DNA from: CAVZVZ01 sp963778895
GTDB lineage: Bacteria; Actinomycetota; Acidimicrobiia; Acidimicrobiales; Acidimicrobilacustridaceae
Assembly: GCA_963778895.1 (NCBI GenBank)
Contig: CAVZVZ010000005.1
Coordinates: 1,550,001 to 1,614,000 of the forward strand
Direction of reading: 5' to 3'
DNA: 64,000 nucleotides
Each line of letters starts with the position of its first letter. Positions within the stretch are counted from its first letter, which is position 1. Under the pieces are notes generated by a model. It was not told the origin of the DNA. It saw only the letters and a program-made list of their open reading frames with translations, and ran no database searches. This document shows, one piece after another, positions 37,532 to 45,778 of this stretch. The position numbers were made by a program, and so were the translations under genes.

Positions 37532-38161
37532 GGGGACAGACGATCGATCTGCCAGCCGGTGTCGGTACGGGTGTAGCGAAAACGGTCGTGCATGCGACGC
37601 GGGCGGCCGTGCCAGAACTCGATCTCCGATGGCAGCCACGCGATAGCCACCCCACCACTCGGGCCGTTCAACCGGGCGGCCCTCGTACTGGCTCGCGAGG
37701 TCATCCCACAGCTGCTCGAGCACTTCACGATTCTCGATCACGCTGCTCTGGGCCGACGCCAGCGCGGCGAGCTGGCTACCGCGTTCGCGCGAGGCCCAGT
37801 ACTCGTCGCTCTCCGCAGCAGACAGCTGTTCGGCGACACCAACCACGCGAACCTGGCGGGACAACTCGTTCCAGGTGAAGCAGAGCGCGACGTTCGGATT
37901 GCCGGCGATCTCGCGACCTTTGCGACTGAGGTAGTTGCTGAAGAAGACGTATCCGTGGTCCACGCCCCGCAGCAACACCTGCCGGGCGGACGGATGGCCG
38001 TCGGAATCGACCGTGGCCACCACCATCGCCTCGGATTCGTACAGTCCCGCATCGACCACCTCGGCATGCCACCGCCGGAATTGCTCCAACGGATCGGTGT
38101 GGAGGTCGGCTCGTCGCAGCCTGCCTTCGAAGAACGTCTTCCGCGGGTCGTCGAGGTCCAT
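37528..38161 (-). CDS. pdxH: Pyridoxamine 5'-phosphate oxidase, one frame break
   Basis: About 210 residues after correction. FMN-binding motifs PSARQVLLRGVDHGYVFFS and NYLSRKGREIAGNPNVALCF, then ERPEWWGGYRV; after the break near 37646 (GTGGCTGCC, one surplus G) SEIEFWHGRPRRMHDRF and GWQIDRLSP, the typical PdxH end. It makes pyridoxal phosphate from PNP or PMP. ATG 38161 with CATACT six bases upstream. Confidence 0.9.
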
Positions 38162-38182
38162 CGCCCGAGTATGGCTGCTCGT

Positions 38183-38188
38183 TAGCGT
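38183..38188 (+). promoter_or_regulatory. -10 box TAGCGT for the fluoride channel pair
   Basis: Six bases before ATG 38195. No room for a fluoride riboswitch between pdxH and this gene (33 bases between starts). Confidence 0.45.
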
Positions 38189-38194
38189 CGGACC

Positions 38195-38611
38195 ATGCGC
38201 CGTTCCGCCGTTCTCGCCATCGCGGGCGGCGGTGTGGTCGGTGCCACGTGTCGGTGGGCCGCGCTCGACCTGTGGCCGGCCGGCCACGGGTTCCCGTGGA
38301 CGGTGTTCGCCATCAACGTGGTCGGCAGCTTCATCGTCGGCATCGCCCTGGCCGAGGAATGGACCCATCCCTCGTGGAGCGTGTGGGCCCGTGACGCCGT
38401 GGGCATCGGCTTCTGCGGCGGGCTCACCACCTTCTCGACGTTCGCCGTGGAGACCGCAGGCTTCCTACGCGACGGCCGCGCCGGGCTGGCCTTCGCCTAC
38501 GCGATCGCGTCGGTGCTCGCGTCGGTGGCCGCGGCAATCGCCGGGGCCGCGACTTGCCGCCGGGTCCGCGCCCTCTCACTGCCGCTCGAAGGCCCGGACA
38601 CCGTCTCATGA
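38195..38611 (+). CDS. crcB1: Fluoride exporter subunit FluC/CrcB (first of pair)
   Basis: 138 residues, four membrane spans, with FAINVVGSFIVGIAL and the signature GFCGGLTTFSTFAVE containing the fluoride-path Phe and Ser/Thr residues. Dual-topology FluC channels let toxic fluoride leave the cell. In actinobacteria two adjacent copies usually form a heterodimer. Overlaps the next gene (ATGA). Confidence 0.93.
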   Translation: MRRSAVLAIAGGGVVGATCRWAALDLWPAGHGFPWTVFAINVVGSFIVGIALAEEWTHPSWSVWARDAVGIGFCGGLTTFSTFAVETAGFLRDGRAGLAFAYAIASVLASVAAAIAGAATCRRVRALSLPLEGPDTVS

Positions 38612-38946
38612 TCGGTGTCGCGCTCGCCTTCGTCGTAGCCGCGGCGGCCGGGGCCCTGGCCCGCGCCGCGGTCGGACATCGGCTCAACAGCCGTTTCCCG
38701 TGGGGAACCATGTCGGTGAACGTGAGTGGTTCGTTCGCGCTGGGGCTACTCGCGCACGCGTCGTCGTTCGCCGCCACCGTGGTCGGCACCGGCCTGCTCG
38801 GTGCGTACACCACGTTCTCGAGCTTCGCCCGCGACATCGTGAGTTTGTGGGAGCGCGACGCGCGTGTCGGCGCCATCACCTACGCCGTCGCGACGCTGAT
38901 CGTCGGAGTCGCGGCCGCTTGGCTCGCCCTGACGATCGTGGCGTGA
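38608..38946 (+). CDS. crcB2: Fluoride exporter subunit FluC/CrcB (second of pair)
   Basis: 112 residues, four spans, with WGTMSVNVSGSFALGLLAHA and GLLGAYTTFSSFARD matching the FluC signature. ATG 38608 overlaps the stop of crcB1. Expected to pair with it in inverted orientation. Confidence 0.92.
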   Translation: MIGVALAFVVAAAAGALARAAVGHRLNSRFPWGTMSVNVSGSFALGLLAHASSFAATVVGTGLLGAYTTFSSFARDIVSLWERDARVGAITYAVATLIVGVAAAWLALTIVA

Positions 38947-38950
38947 CGAG

Positions 38951-39295
38951 TCAGGCGATCTCGAAGGTGAACAAGGTGTAGGTGCCCAGTATCAGGAGCG
39001 CCGCGCAGGCGGCGAAGACGAAGCCGATGGCACCCTGGCGCCACCGGCTCCATCCACCGCCGGTCAGCCAGCGCAACAGGCCGATGCCGCCGTGCACGAT
39101 CGCCACCACTAGGAACACCCAGTCCACGGCACGCCACGCCGAGTTGGACCACCGATCGGCCACCCACTGGGTGGTGTGCTCGGTCGGATCAGACACGATG
39201 AGCCAACTCAACAATTCGATCGGCAGAAGCACGAGGAGCGCCACCGACGTGGCCGCCATCACACTCCCGACCCACTCCCGCAGCCGGTCGAACAT
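38951..39295 (-). CDS. Succinate dehydrogenase membrane anchor-like protein (SdhD type)
   Basis: 114 residues, three membrane spans. Helix 2 ends with VFLVVAIVHGGIGLLRWL, where the His followed by G-GLR matches the heme b ligand helix of SdhC/SdhD. It overlaps the SdhC-like gene (ATGA) and together they would form the quinone-binding anchor. No flavoprotein or Fe-S subunit is in the window, so the partners must be elsewhere or the role differs. Confidence 0.7.
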   Translation of the reverse strand: MFDRLREWVGSVMAATSVALLVLLPIELLSWLIVSDPTEHTTQWVADRWSNSAWRAVDWVFLVVAIVHGGIGLLRWLTGGGWSRWRQGAIGFVFAACAALLILGTYTLFTFEIA

Positions 39296-39630
39296 CAGAA
39301 GCGACCTTCGAAGAAGGGCCACAACACGACCGCGGCCGCCGGAATGCCCATGGCGCACGCCAGGAACCAGGCCAGGGCCCGCCAACGCTCGGGATCTGCG
39401 TTCGCTCGCAGGCGACCGATGCCATCGACTGCGTGCAGTATCGAAGCGAAGATGACGACGCTGAACGCGACGCGGACTCCGACGTTGCCGCTCAGTCTCA
39501 CCAGCGTGCTGTACGCCCGTCGATCCGAACCGAGAATCGCGATGGCGGCAGCCCAGACGAACACATAGCCGAGCGTCACGAATCCGGCGATTCGTCCCGG
39601 CCGCCACACCGACCGGTCGTCGTCGGTCAT
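39295..39630 (-). CDS. Succinate dehydrogenase cytochrome b-like protein (SdhC type)
   Basis: 111 residues, three spans. VFSVVIFASILHAVDGIGRL-type helix (VIFASILHAVDGIGRLR) holds the likely heme ligand His. ATG 39630 overlaps the serS stop by four bases and its own stop overlaps the next gene, so serS, sdhC-like and sdhD-like appear as one transcript. Assignment rests on the helix motif and pairing. Confidence 0.68.
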   Translation of the reverse strand: MTDDDRSVWRPGRIAGFVTLGYVFVWAAAIAILGSDRRAYSTLVRLSGNVGVRVAFSVVIFASILHAVDGIGRLRANADPERWRALAWFLACAMGIPAAAVVLWPFFEGRF

Positions 39631-40920
39631 GCGGAGATGGTGGTCGCGCCTCGCATGTACGGATGCAGCACCTCGGGCAGGCGGATCGAACCGTCGGCCT
39701 GTCGATGGGTCTCGACGAGGGCGGCCCACACTCGCGGCACCGCGAGCGCCGAGCCGTTGAGGGTGTGCACGATCTCCGCCTTCTTGGCGCCAGTGGCGCG
39801 GTAACGAACGTTGGCCCGGCGAGCTTGGTAGTCGCTGAACCACGACACCGACGACACTTCGAGCCACATGTCGACGCCCGGGGCGTACACCTCGATGTCG
39901 AACGTGCGCGCCGCGGAGTTCCCGACGTCACCGGTACAGAGGTCGAGGATTCGATAGGTCAGGCCGAGGTCGGCGATCAGCCCACGCGCCCGCTGCAGGA
40001 TCTCGGCGTGAACCTCGGCCGCCTGCGCCGGCGTCGCGTAGGCGAGCAGCTCGACCTTGTCGAACTCGTGCACCCGCAACAGACCGCGTGTGTCGCGACC
40101 CGCCGATCCGGCCTCGCGCCGAAAGCACGGCGTGTACGCCATCAAGCGCAACGGCAGCTCGGCCTCGTCGAGGATCTCGTCGCGTGCCAGCGACGTGAGC
40201 GGTACCTCCGCGGTGGGAATCGCCCAGAGATCGTCGCGTTCGAGGTGGTACGCGTCGTCGATGAACTTCGGGAGATGGCCGGTGGACACCATCGTGTCGG
40301 TGAGCACCACGGTTGGCGGGCGAATCTCTTCGAACGCATCGCTGTTGCGATCGAGCGCGGCTTGGCACAACGCTCGGACCAAGGTGGCCCCCGGGCCGCG
40401 GAACATCGTGAACATCGAGCCCGACATCTTCACGGCCCGTTCGAGGTCGAGGATGCCGAGCTCGGTGCCGATGTCCCAGTGGGGAACCTGCTGGTGGTCG
40501 GCTCGCGTGTCGGCGCTCAGGTCACCCACCACCTCGAGCACCGGATTGTCGGCGGCCGACGCTCCGTCGGGAGCACCGTCGGCGGGGATGTTCGGGATGG
40601 CGAGCAGCAACGAGCGCACCTCGGCCGCGAGCCGATCGGCCTCGGCGTCGAGGTCCTTCTCCTGCAGCCCCAGCTCCCGACTCTCGACCTGGAGGACCTC
40701 GGCTTCATCGGCCTTGCCGTCACGTCGGAGCGCGGCCGACTTCGGCCGACAGGGACTTGATCCGAGCCCGCAGGTCGTCGCGTTCTGCCACCACGCTGCG
40801 AGCCGTCTCGTCGAGGCCACGCACCCGTTCGAGCTCGTCGAGCACCGCTTGGTCGCCGCGCCGAGCCAACCCGGCGCGCACGGCGTCGTGATCGTTGCGG
40901 ATGCGGCGGATGTCGAGCAC
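39627..40920 (-). CDS. serS: Seryl-tRNA synthetase, one frame break
   Basis: About 430 residues after correction. N-terminal coiled arm: LDIRRIRNDHDAVRAGLARR, ARSVVAERDDLRARIKSLSA; catalytic core class II motif 2 CFRREAGSAGRDTRGLLRVH and motif 3 region. The frame breaks near 40743 (GTCGGCCGCGCT, one surplus C) inside the arm. Leaderless GTG 40920, eight bases behind TAGCGT. Charges tRNA-Ser. Confidence 0.93.
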
Positions 40921-40928
40921 GAGCGGCA

Positions 40929-40934
40929 ACGCTA
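40929..40934 (-). promoter_or_regulatory. -10 box TAGCGT for serS
   Basis: Eight bases before GTG 40920. The -35 position falls at the edge of the 40957-40995 dyad. Confidence 0.45.
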
Positions 40935-40956
40935 GCCCACCCCCTCGCCCGTTCTG

Positions 40957-40995
40957 GCAGGCAAACTGCGCGCTATGAGCGCGCAGTTTGCCTGC
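40957..40995. repeat. Perfect 17-bp inverted repeat between divergent serS and the ABC exporter
   Basis: GCAGGCAAACTGCGCGC (40957-40973) and its exact complement (40979-40995) flank TATGA. It lies 37 bases from the serS start and 48 bases from the ABC start. Since both genes point away, it is not a terminator for either; an operator or a transcribed stem is possible. Confidence 0.7.
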
Positions 40996-41029
40996 TGGTT
41001 CGTGAGGGTGAGGGGAGCTGGGGAGCAGG

Positions 41030-41035
41030 TAGCGT
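41030..41035 (+). promoter_or_regulatory. -10 box TAGCGT for the ABC transporter genes
   Basis: Eight bases before GTG 41044; supports that start over the ATG at 40975. Confidence 0.45.
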
Positions 41036-41043
41036 CGGCGCTC

Positions 41044-41955
41044 GTGTCCGGTCCGGCTGCTATCGAGGTGCACGACCTCACCACTCGCTACGGCGAGCTG
41101 ACCGCAGTCGACCACCTGTCCTTCGCCATCGAGCCCGGCACCATCACGGCGCTGCTCGGTCCGAACGGCGCCGGCAAGACCACGACGGTCGAAACGCTCG
41201 AGGGCTACAAGCGGCCGACCAGCGGCACGGTCCGAGTGCTCGGTCTCGACCCCATCCGCGACCATCGCCAGCTCGTGCCCCGCATCGGCGTGATGCTCCA
41301 AGAGGGCGGCGTGTACACGGGCATCAAACCCATCGAGGTCCTCCGCCTCTTTGCGAGCTACTACGACGATCCCCACGATCCCGACGAGCTGCTCGACCGC
41401 GTCGGTCTGTCCGACCGCAAGACCGCGACGTGGCGGCGGATGTCGGGAGGCGAGAAGCAACGGCTCTCGCTCGCCTTGGCGTTGATCGGCAAACCGGACG
41501 TCGCGTTCCTCGACGAGCCGACCGCGGGGATCGACCCCACCGGTCGTCGGGTGATTCGGGACGTGGTGACGTCGCTACGCGCCGACGGCGTGACCGTGTT
41601 GCTCACCACCCACGACCTCGACGAGGCGGACCGGCTGGCCGATCGCGTGCTGATCATCGACCACGGCCAACTGCTCGCCGACGGCACGCCCAACGAGCTC
41701 CGCACCCAGGGCCAAGTGCGAGGAGCTTCGCTTCGCGGCGACGGCGGGCCTCGACGTCGCCGCGCTCGCCGCCAGCATCTGGGCGCGACCGTGACCGAGA
41801 CGTCGGCCGGCGAGTATGTCGTCGCCATCGCCGCCGAGCCGGATGCCGTCGCGAGCCTCACCGCATGGCTCGCCGAACGGTCGATCGCGCTCGGCGACCT
41901 CCGCGCCCAACGTCAGTCGCTCGAAGACGTCTTCCTCAGGTTGACCGAGCAATGA
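41044..41955 (+). CDS. ABC transporter ATP-binding protein (DrrA-like), local frame excursion
   Basis: About 303 residues. Walker A LLGPNGAGKTTTVETLEGYK, signature RRMSGGEKQRLSLALALIGK, Walker B PDVAFLDEPTAGIDPTGR. Between about 41713 and 41785 the conceptual protein turns Arg-rich; the +1 frame there reads CEELRFAATAGLDVAALAAS, so one surplus base and one missing base probably flank this stretch. GTG 41044 preferred over an upstream ATG. In mycobacteria a similar ABC pair sits beside ctaA/ctaB and suf genes, so a link to heme or respiratory assembly is possible. Confidence 0.88.
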   Translation: MSGPAAIEVHDLTTRYGELTAVDHLSFAIEPGTITALLGPNGAGKTTTVETLEGYKRPTSGTVRVLGLDPIRDHRQLVPRIGVMLQEGGVYTGIKPIEVLRLFASYYDDPHDPDELLDRVGLSDRKTATWRRMSGGEKQRLSLALALIGKPDVAFLDEPTAGIDPTGRRVIRDVVTSLRADGVTVLLTTHDLDEADRLADRVLIIDHGQLLADGTPNELRTQGQVRGASLRGDGGPRRRRARRQHLGATVTETSAGEYVVAIAAEPDAVASLTAWLAERSIALGDLRAQRQSLEDVFLRLTEQ

Positions 41956-42683
41956 CCGCCTTCTTCGTGCAGACGCGGACGGAGCTCCAGCTGAGCCTGC
42001 GGCAGGGCGAGCAGCTGCTCGTCAGCCTGGGCATCCCCTTGCTCGTGCTGGTGTTCTTCTCCCTCGTCGACGTGCTGCCGGTGCCTGCGGGGTTCGACGA
42101 GCCTGTCGATTTCCTCACGCCCGGCGTGCTCGCGCTCGCGGTGATGTCGAGCGCGATGGTGAGCCTCGGTATCGGCACCGGGTTCGAGCGCCAGTACGGC
42201 GTGCTCAAGCGGCTGGGCACCACGCCACTCGGACGACCGCGGTTGATCGCGGCCAAGATCTCGATGGTCCTCGGCATCGAACTGGTGCAAGCCATCGTGC
42301 TGATCGGCACCGCGCTGTTGCTCGGTTGGCGGGCAACCGGGAGCGACACCGCGCTCGCCGTGCCCGCGCTCATCCTCGGAACAGCCGCGTTCGCCGGGAT
42401 CGGTCTGCTGATGGCGGGCACGCTGCGCGGGACGGTCACCCTCGCGCTCGCCAACGGCCTCTACGTGGTGCTGCTCCTGCTCGGCGGCATGATCATCCCG
42501 CTCGAGAAGCTGCCCGGTCCCGTGCGCTTCGTGGCCGAGCTGTTGCCGGCCGCTGCGCTGGCCGAAACGCTCACCGCCGCGTTGACTGCGGGCCAGAGCG
42601 CGCCGGCCAAGGCTTGGGTGGTTCTCGTCGTCTGGGCCGTGGCCGCGCCGGTGGCGGCAGCCGCGCTGTTCCGCTGGGAGTGA
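41952..42683 (+). CDS. ABC-2 type transporter permease
   Basis: 243 residues with six membrane spans, for example LVSLGIPLLVLVFFSLVDVL near the start and the conserved LLLLGGMIIPLEKLPGPVRF. Start overlaps the ATPase stop (ATGA). Forms an exporter with the ATPase; cargo unknown. Convergent with the oxidase operon, 6 bases away. Confidence 0.9.
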   Translation: MTAFFVQTRTELQLSLRQGEQLLVSLGIPLLVLVFFSLVDVLPVPAGFDEPVDFLTPGVLALAVMSSAMVSLGIGTGFERQYGVLKRLGTTPLGRPRLIAAKISMVLGIELVQAIVLIGTALLLGWRATGSDTALAVPALILGTAAFAGIGLLMAGTLRGTVTLALANGLYVVLLLLGGMIIPLEKLPGPVRFVAELLPAAALAETLTAALTAGQSAPAKAWVVLVVWAVAAPVAAAALFRWE

Positions 42684-42689
42684 CCGGCC

Positions 42690-43082
42690 TCAGCTGGAGT
42701 GCGGTCGAACCATCGACTCCGGCGTGAACAGCCGGAACATCATCATGACTGCGACGTATACCCCGAACGCGAGCAAGATGCCGGTGAGGAACACGCGCCA
42801 CAGGATCGGCTTGTCCCACTTCAGGTGCATGAAGAACCAGGCGACCATGCCGAACTTCACGGCCATCAGGAGCATGAGGAACGAAACGATTCCGACGTTC
42901 GACGCTCCGCCCCAGTGCCAAAGGAAGAACTTCGGCTGGGCGTAGGTCGCGATCTCGACCGCGGTGATGGCGGCGAGGATCAGCGCGACCTGCACGTACA
43001 GCTTGTCGCGTGGGTACTCCTCGACCGCGCCGTCGAGCACGGCGGTGGGAACGGGACGGTCGGTTGGTTCGACTGTGCTCAT
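42690..43082 (-). CDS. ctaF: Cytochrome c oxidase subunit IV (prokaryotic, COX4_pro type)
   Basis: 130 residues with three membrane spans: YVQVALILAAITAVEIATYA, VSFLMLLMAVKFGMVAWFFM with HLKWDKPILWR, and LLAFGVYVAVMMMFRLF. This matches the small accessory subunit IV of caa3/aa3 oxidases. Last gene of the oxidase operon ctaC-D-E-F. Confidence 0.85.
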   Translation of the reverse strand: MSTVEPTDRPVPTAVLDGAVEEYPRDKLYVQVALILAAITAVEIATYAQPKFFLWHWGGASNVGIVSFLMLLMAVKFGMVAWFFMHLKWDKPILWRVFLTGILLAFGVYVAVMMMFRLFTPESMVRPHSS

Positions 43083-43094
43083 ATCCGTGCCCCT

Positions 43095-43739
43095 TTACGG
43101 GATGAGGTAGACGACGGCGAAGATCAAGATCCACACGACGTCGACGAAGTGCCAGTACAGGCCGACGACCTCGACGGTCTCGGCTCTGTGTTCGGGTAGG
43201 CGGCCACGCAACGAGAGCAGCAGCAACGATACGAGCATGATGATGCCGACCGTGACGTGCACGCCGTGGAATCCGGTCAAGGTGTAGAAGGCGGAGCTGA
43301 AGCGGCTGGTGGTGTAGCCCAGCCCCTCGCGGTAGAAGACCGTGAACTCGTAGACCTGGCCCGAGATGAACGTGGCACCCAACAGCGCCGTGGCACCGAG
43401 CCACACCCGCAGGCGGTGATGGTCACCGCGCTCGATCGACGAGACCGCGAGCACCATGGTGAGCGAGCTCATGAGCAGCACGAACGAGCTCACCGAGGTG
43501 AACGGGATGTCGTAGACCTCGCGCGGCGTCGGGCCCGACAACGGGTGCTTGTACAGCAGGTAGGTGGTGATCAGACCACCGAACAGCAAGCATTCCGAGC
43601 CCAAGAACAGCCACATGGCCAACTTCGTGTTGGAGATGCCGGTGTTGGTGTCGTGAACGACGTGGTGGCCGAGCTCGGCCGCCGCGCCTTCGCGTACCTG
43701 CTCGCCGAGGGATTCATGGGTGAGCGTGGTGTCAGCCAA
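43095..43739 (-). CDS. ctaE: Cytochrome c oxidase subunit III
   Basis: About 214 residues, five spans after the short N-terminus: TKLAMWLFLGSECLLFGGLI with the conserved Glu, FYTLTGFHGVHVTVGIIML, and VGLYWHFVDVVWILIFAVVY, all standard subunit III motifs. Start uncertain: TTG 43739, behind GGGGGAGG and overlapping the ctaD stop, is favoured; a GTG at 43760 would add seven residues. Confidence 0.92.
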   Translation of the reverse strand: MADTTLTHESLGEQVREGAAAELGHHVVHDTNTGISNTKLAMWLFLGSECLLFGGLITTYLLYKHPLSGPTPREVYDIPFTSVSSFVLLMSSLTMVLAVSSIERGDHHRLRVWLGATALLGATFISGQVYEFTVFYREGLGYTTSRFSSAFYTLTGFHGVHVTVGIIMLVSLLLLSLRGRLPEHRAETVEVVGLYWHFVDVVWILIFAVVYLIP

Positions 43740-45768
43740 CGGTCTCGACCTCCCCCGCACCCTCGTCCGCGTTCGCGGTTTCGGCCGACGCGGCCGCGTC
43801 GGCTTCGGTATCGGTGGCCTCGCCGTCGTGGGGATCGTGGTCGTCGCCGTGGGCCAGCTCGGGATCGTCGGGCGGTTCCATGGCCCAGCCGTAGATCCCG
43901 ACGACCAACACGATGCCGCCGATCACGCACAACCACCACGTGTACAGCAGGCCGTAACCGATGATCGGCAGGCCGAGCGCGGTGACGAGCGGCCAGTAGG
44001 ACGGTGACGGCAGGTGCACGCCTTTGCCGTCGCTGTGTTGGGCGACGTCGGCGGTCTCGGCGATGCGCACCAACTTGCCGTTCTCGTCCTCGCCGTACTT
44101 GCGGTACCACCAGTCGTCGAGACGCGTGACGGTCGGGACCGGGTCGAAGTTCCAGGCGGGCGTGGGCGACGGCAGCATCCACTCGATCGTGCGGGCATCC
44201 CACGGGTCAGGACCCGGCGGCGGGAGCTTCTTCGCCTTGGCCTTGCTGTAGAAGATGTTGAAGCCGAACAACGCGATGCTGCTCGCCAACGTGAAGGCGC
44301 CGATCGTGGAGACCTTGTTCCAGAACTCGAAGCCGTAGCCCGCGTCGTAGGTGTAGATGCGACGTGACATGCCTTGCAGGCCGAGCACGTGCATCGGGGC
44401 GAAGGTGAGGTTGAAGCCGATCAGCATCAGCCAGAAGTTCCACTTGCCCAGCTTCTCGTTCAACATGTAGCCGAAGGCTTTGGGCCAGTAGAAGTAGAAG
44501 CCGCCCATGAAGCCGAAGAACGCTCCACCGAAGAGCACGTAGTGGAAGTGGGCGACGATGTAGTACGTGTCGGTCTGCTGCGTGTCGGCCGGCGCGACCG
44601 AGTGCGTGACGCCTGACAGACCGCCGATGGTGAACATCAGCACCAGGCCGATGCTGAACAGCATGGGCGTGCTGAAGCGAAGCTTGCCGCCCCACATCGT
44701 GGCGCCCCAGTTGAGGATCTTCACGCCGGTGGGAACGGCGATGAACATCGTCGTCAACGAGAACGTCGTGACCGAGATCGGGCCGATGCCCGACACGAAC
44801 ATGTGGTGGGCCCACACGCCCCAGCCCATGAAGCCGATGGCGACACCGGAGAAGACGATGAAGGGGTACCCGAAGATCGGCTTGCGCGCGAAAACGGGGA
44901 GCATCTCGGAGACGAGACCGAACGCGGGCAGGATCATCAGGTACACCTCGGGGTGACCGAAGATCCAGAACAAGTGCTCCCACAACAACGGATTGGCGCC
45001 CTGGGAGACATTGAAGAAGTTGGCGCCGAACAACCGGTCGAACATCAGCAGGAACTGGGCGGCGGTGAGCACCGGGATCGCGAACAGCAGCAGGAACTGC
45101 GTCACGAGCGTCATCCACGTGAACACCGGCATCTTCATGAGCGTCATGCCCGGTGCTCGGAGGTTCAGGACGGTGGTGATCAGGTTCACGGCGCCGGTGA
45201 GCGACGCTATGCCCGTGATGATCAGGCCCAGGTTCCAGAAGTCGATGCCGTGCGTCGGGGAGAACAGCACGGTGTTGTTCGGCGCGTAGTTGAACCAGCC
45301 GCCATCGGCGCCACCGCCGAGCAGCCAGCTCGAGTTGAGGAACAAACCACCGACCAAGAAGCACCAGAAGCTGAACGCGTTGATGCGCGGGAACGCGACG
45401 TCACGCGCGCCGATCTGCAACGGCATCAGGTAGTTGGCGAAGGCGGCACCGATCGGCATGACGACGAGGAACACCATCGTCGTGCCGTGCATGGTGAAGA
45501 CCTGGTTGTAGGTCTCGGCCGAGAGCAACGTGCCTCGCGGCGCCCAGAGCTGCGCGCGGATGAGCAGCGCTTCGGAGCCGCCGATCAGCAAGAAGAACAG
45601 CGCAGCTGCGCCGTACATGATGCCGATCTTCTTGTGGTCGACCGTGGTGAACCACGACTTCCATCCGGTGATGGCCGTGGGTCGTTCGAAGACACCAGTG
45701 GGGTGGAAGTCCTCGGTGGTCTCGCCTGACGGCAAGGCCAGCGTGGGTCGAGGCTCGGTGAGTGCCAT
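43732..45768 (-). CDS. ctaD: Cytochrome c oxidase subunit I (intact)
   Basis: 678 residues. All ligands are present: low-spin heme His in QVFTMHGTTMVFLVVMP, CuB His-Tyr pair in WIFGHPEVYLMILPAFG, CuB His-His in WGVWAHHMFVSG, and the heme a3/a histidines in YYIVAHFHYVLFGG. A C-terminal extension after residue 560 adds two membrane spans and an acidic tail, as in fused caa3 forms. Reduces O2 to water and pumps protons. Ribosome site AGGAACTG. Confidence 0.97.
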   Translation of the reverse strand: MALTEPRPTLALPSGETTEDFHPTGVFERPTAITGWKSWFTTVDHKKIGIMYGAAALFFLLIGGSEALLIRAQLWAPRGTLLSAETYNQVFTMHGTTMVFLVVMPIGAAFANYLMPLQIGARDVAFPRINAFSFWCFLVGGLFLNSSWLLGGGADGGWFNYAPNNTVLFSPTHGIDFWNLGLIITGIASLTGAVNLITTVLNLRAPGMTLMKMPVFTWMTLVTQFLLLFAIPVLTAAQFLLMFDRLFGANFFNVSQGANPLLWEHLFWIFGHPEVYLMILPAFGLVSEMLPVFARKPIFGYPFIVFSGVAIGFMGWGVWAHHMFVSGIGPISVTTFSLTTMFIAVPTGVKILNWGATMWGGKLRFSTPMLFSIGLVLMFTIGGLSGVTHSVAPADTQQTDTYYIVAHFHYVLFGGAFFGFMGGFYFYWPKAFGYMLNEKLGKWNFWLMLIGFNLTFAPMHVLGLQGMSRRIYTYDAGYGFEFWNKVSTIGAFTLASSIALFGFNIFYSKAKAKKLPPPGPDPWDARTIEWMLPSPTPAWNFDPVPTVTRLDDWWYRKYGEDENGKLVRIAETADVAQHSDGKGVHLPSPSYWPLVTALGLPIIGYGLLYTWWLCVIGGIVLVVGIYGWAMEPPDDPELAHGDDHDPHDGEATDTEADAAASAETANADEGAGEVETVG

Positions 45769-45778
45769 TGGTCAGTTC

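Noticed and set aside
38162..38194. A fluoride riboswitch before the crcB pair
   Set aside because: Only 33 bases separate the two divergent start codons and the gene looks leaderless, so there is no room for the aptamer.
40975..41043. An earlier ATG for the ABC ATPase
   Set aside because: It would translate the right arm of the 17-bp dyad and the promoter; GTG 41044 follows a -10 box and gives the standard N-terminus.
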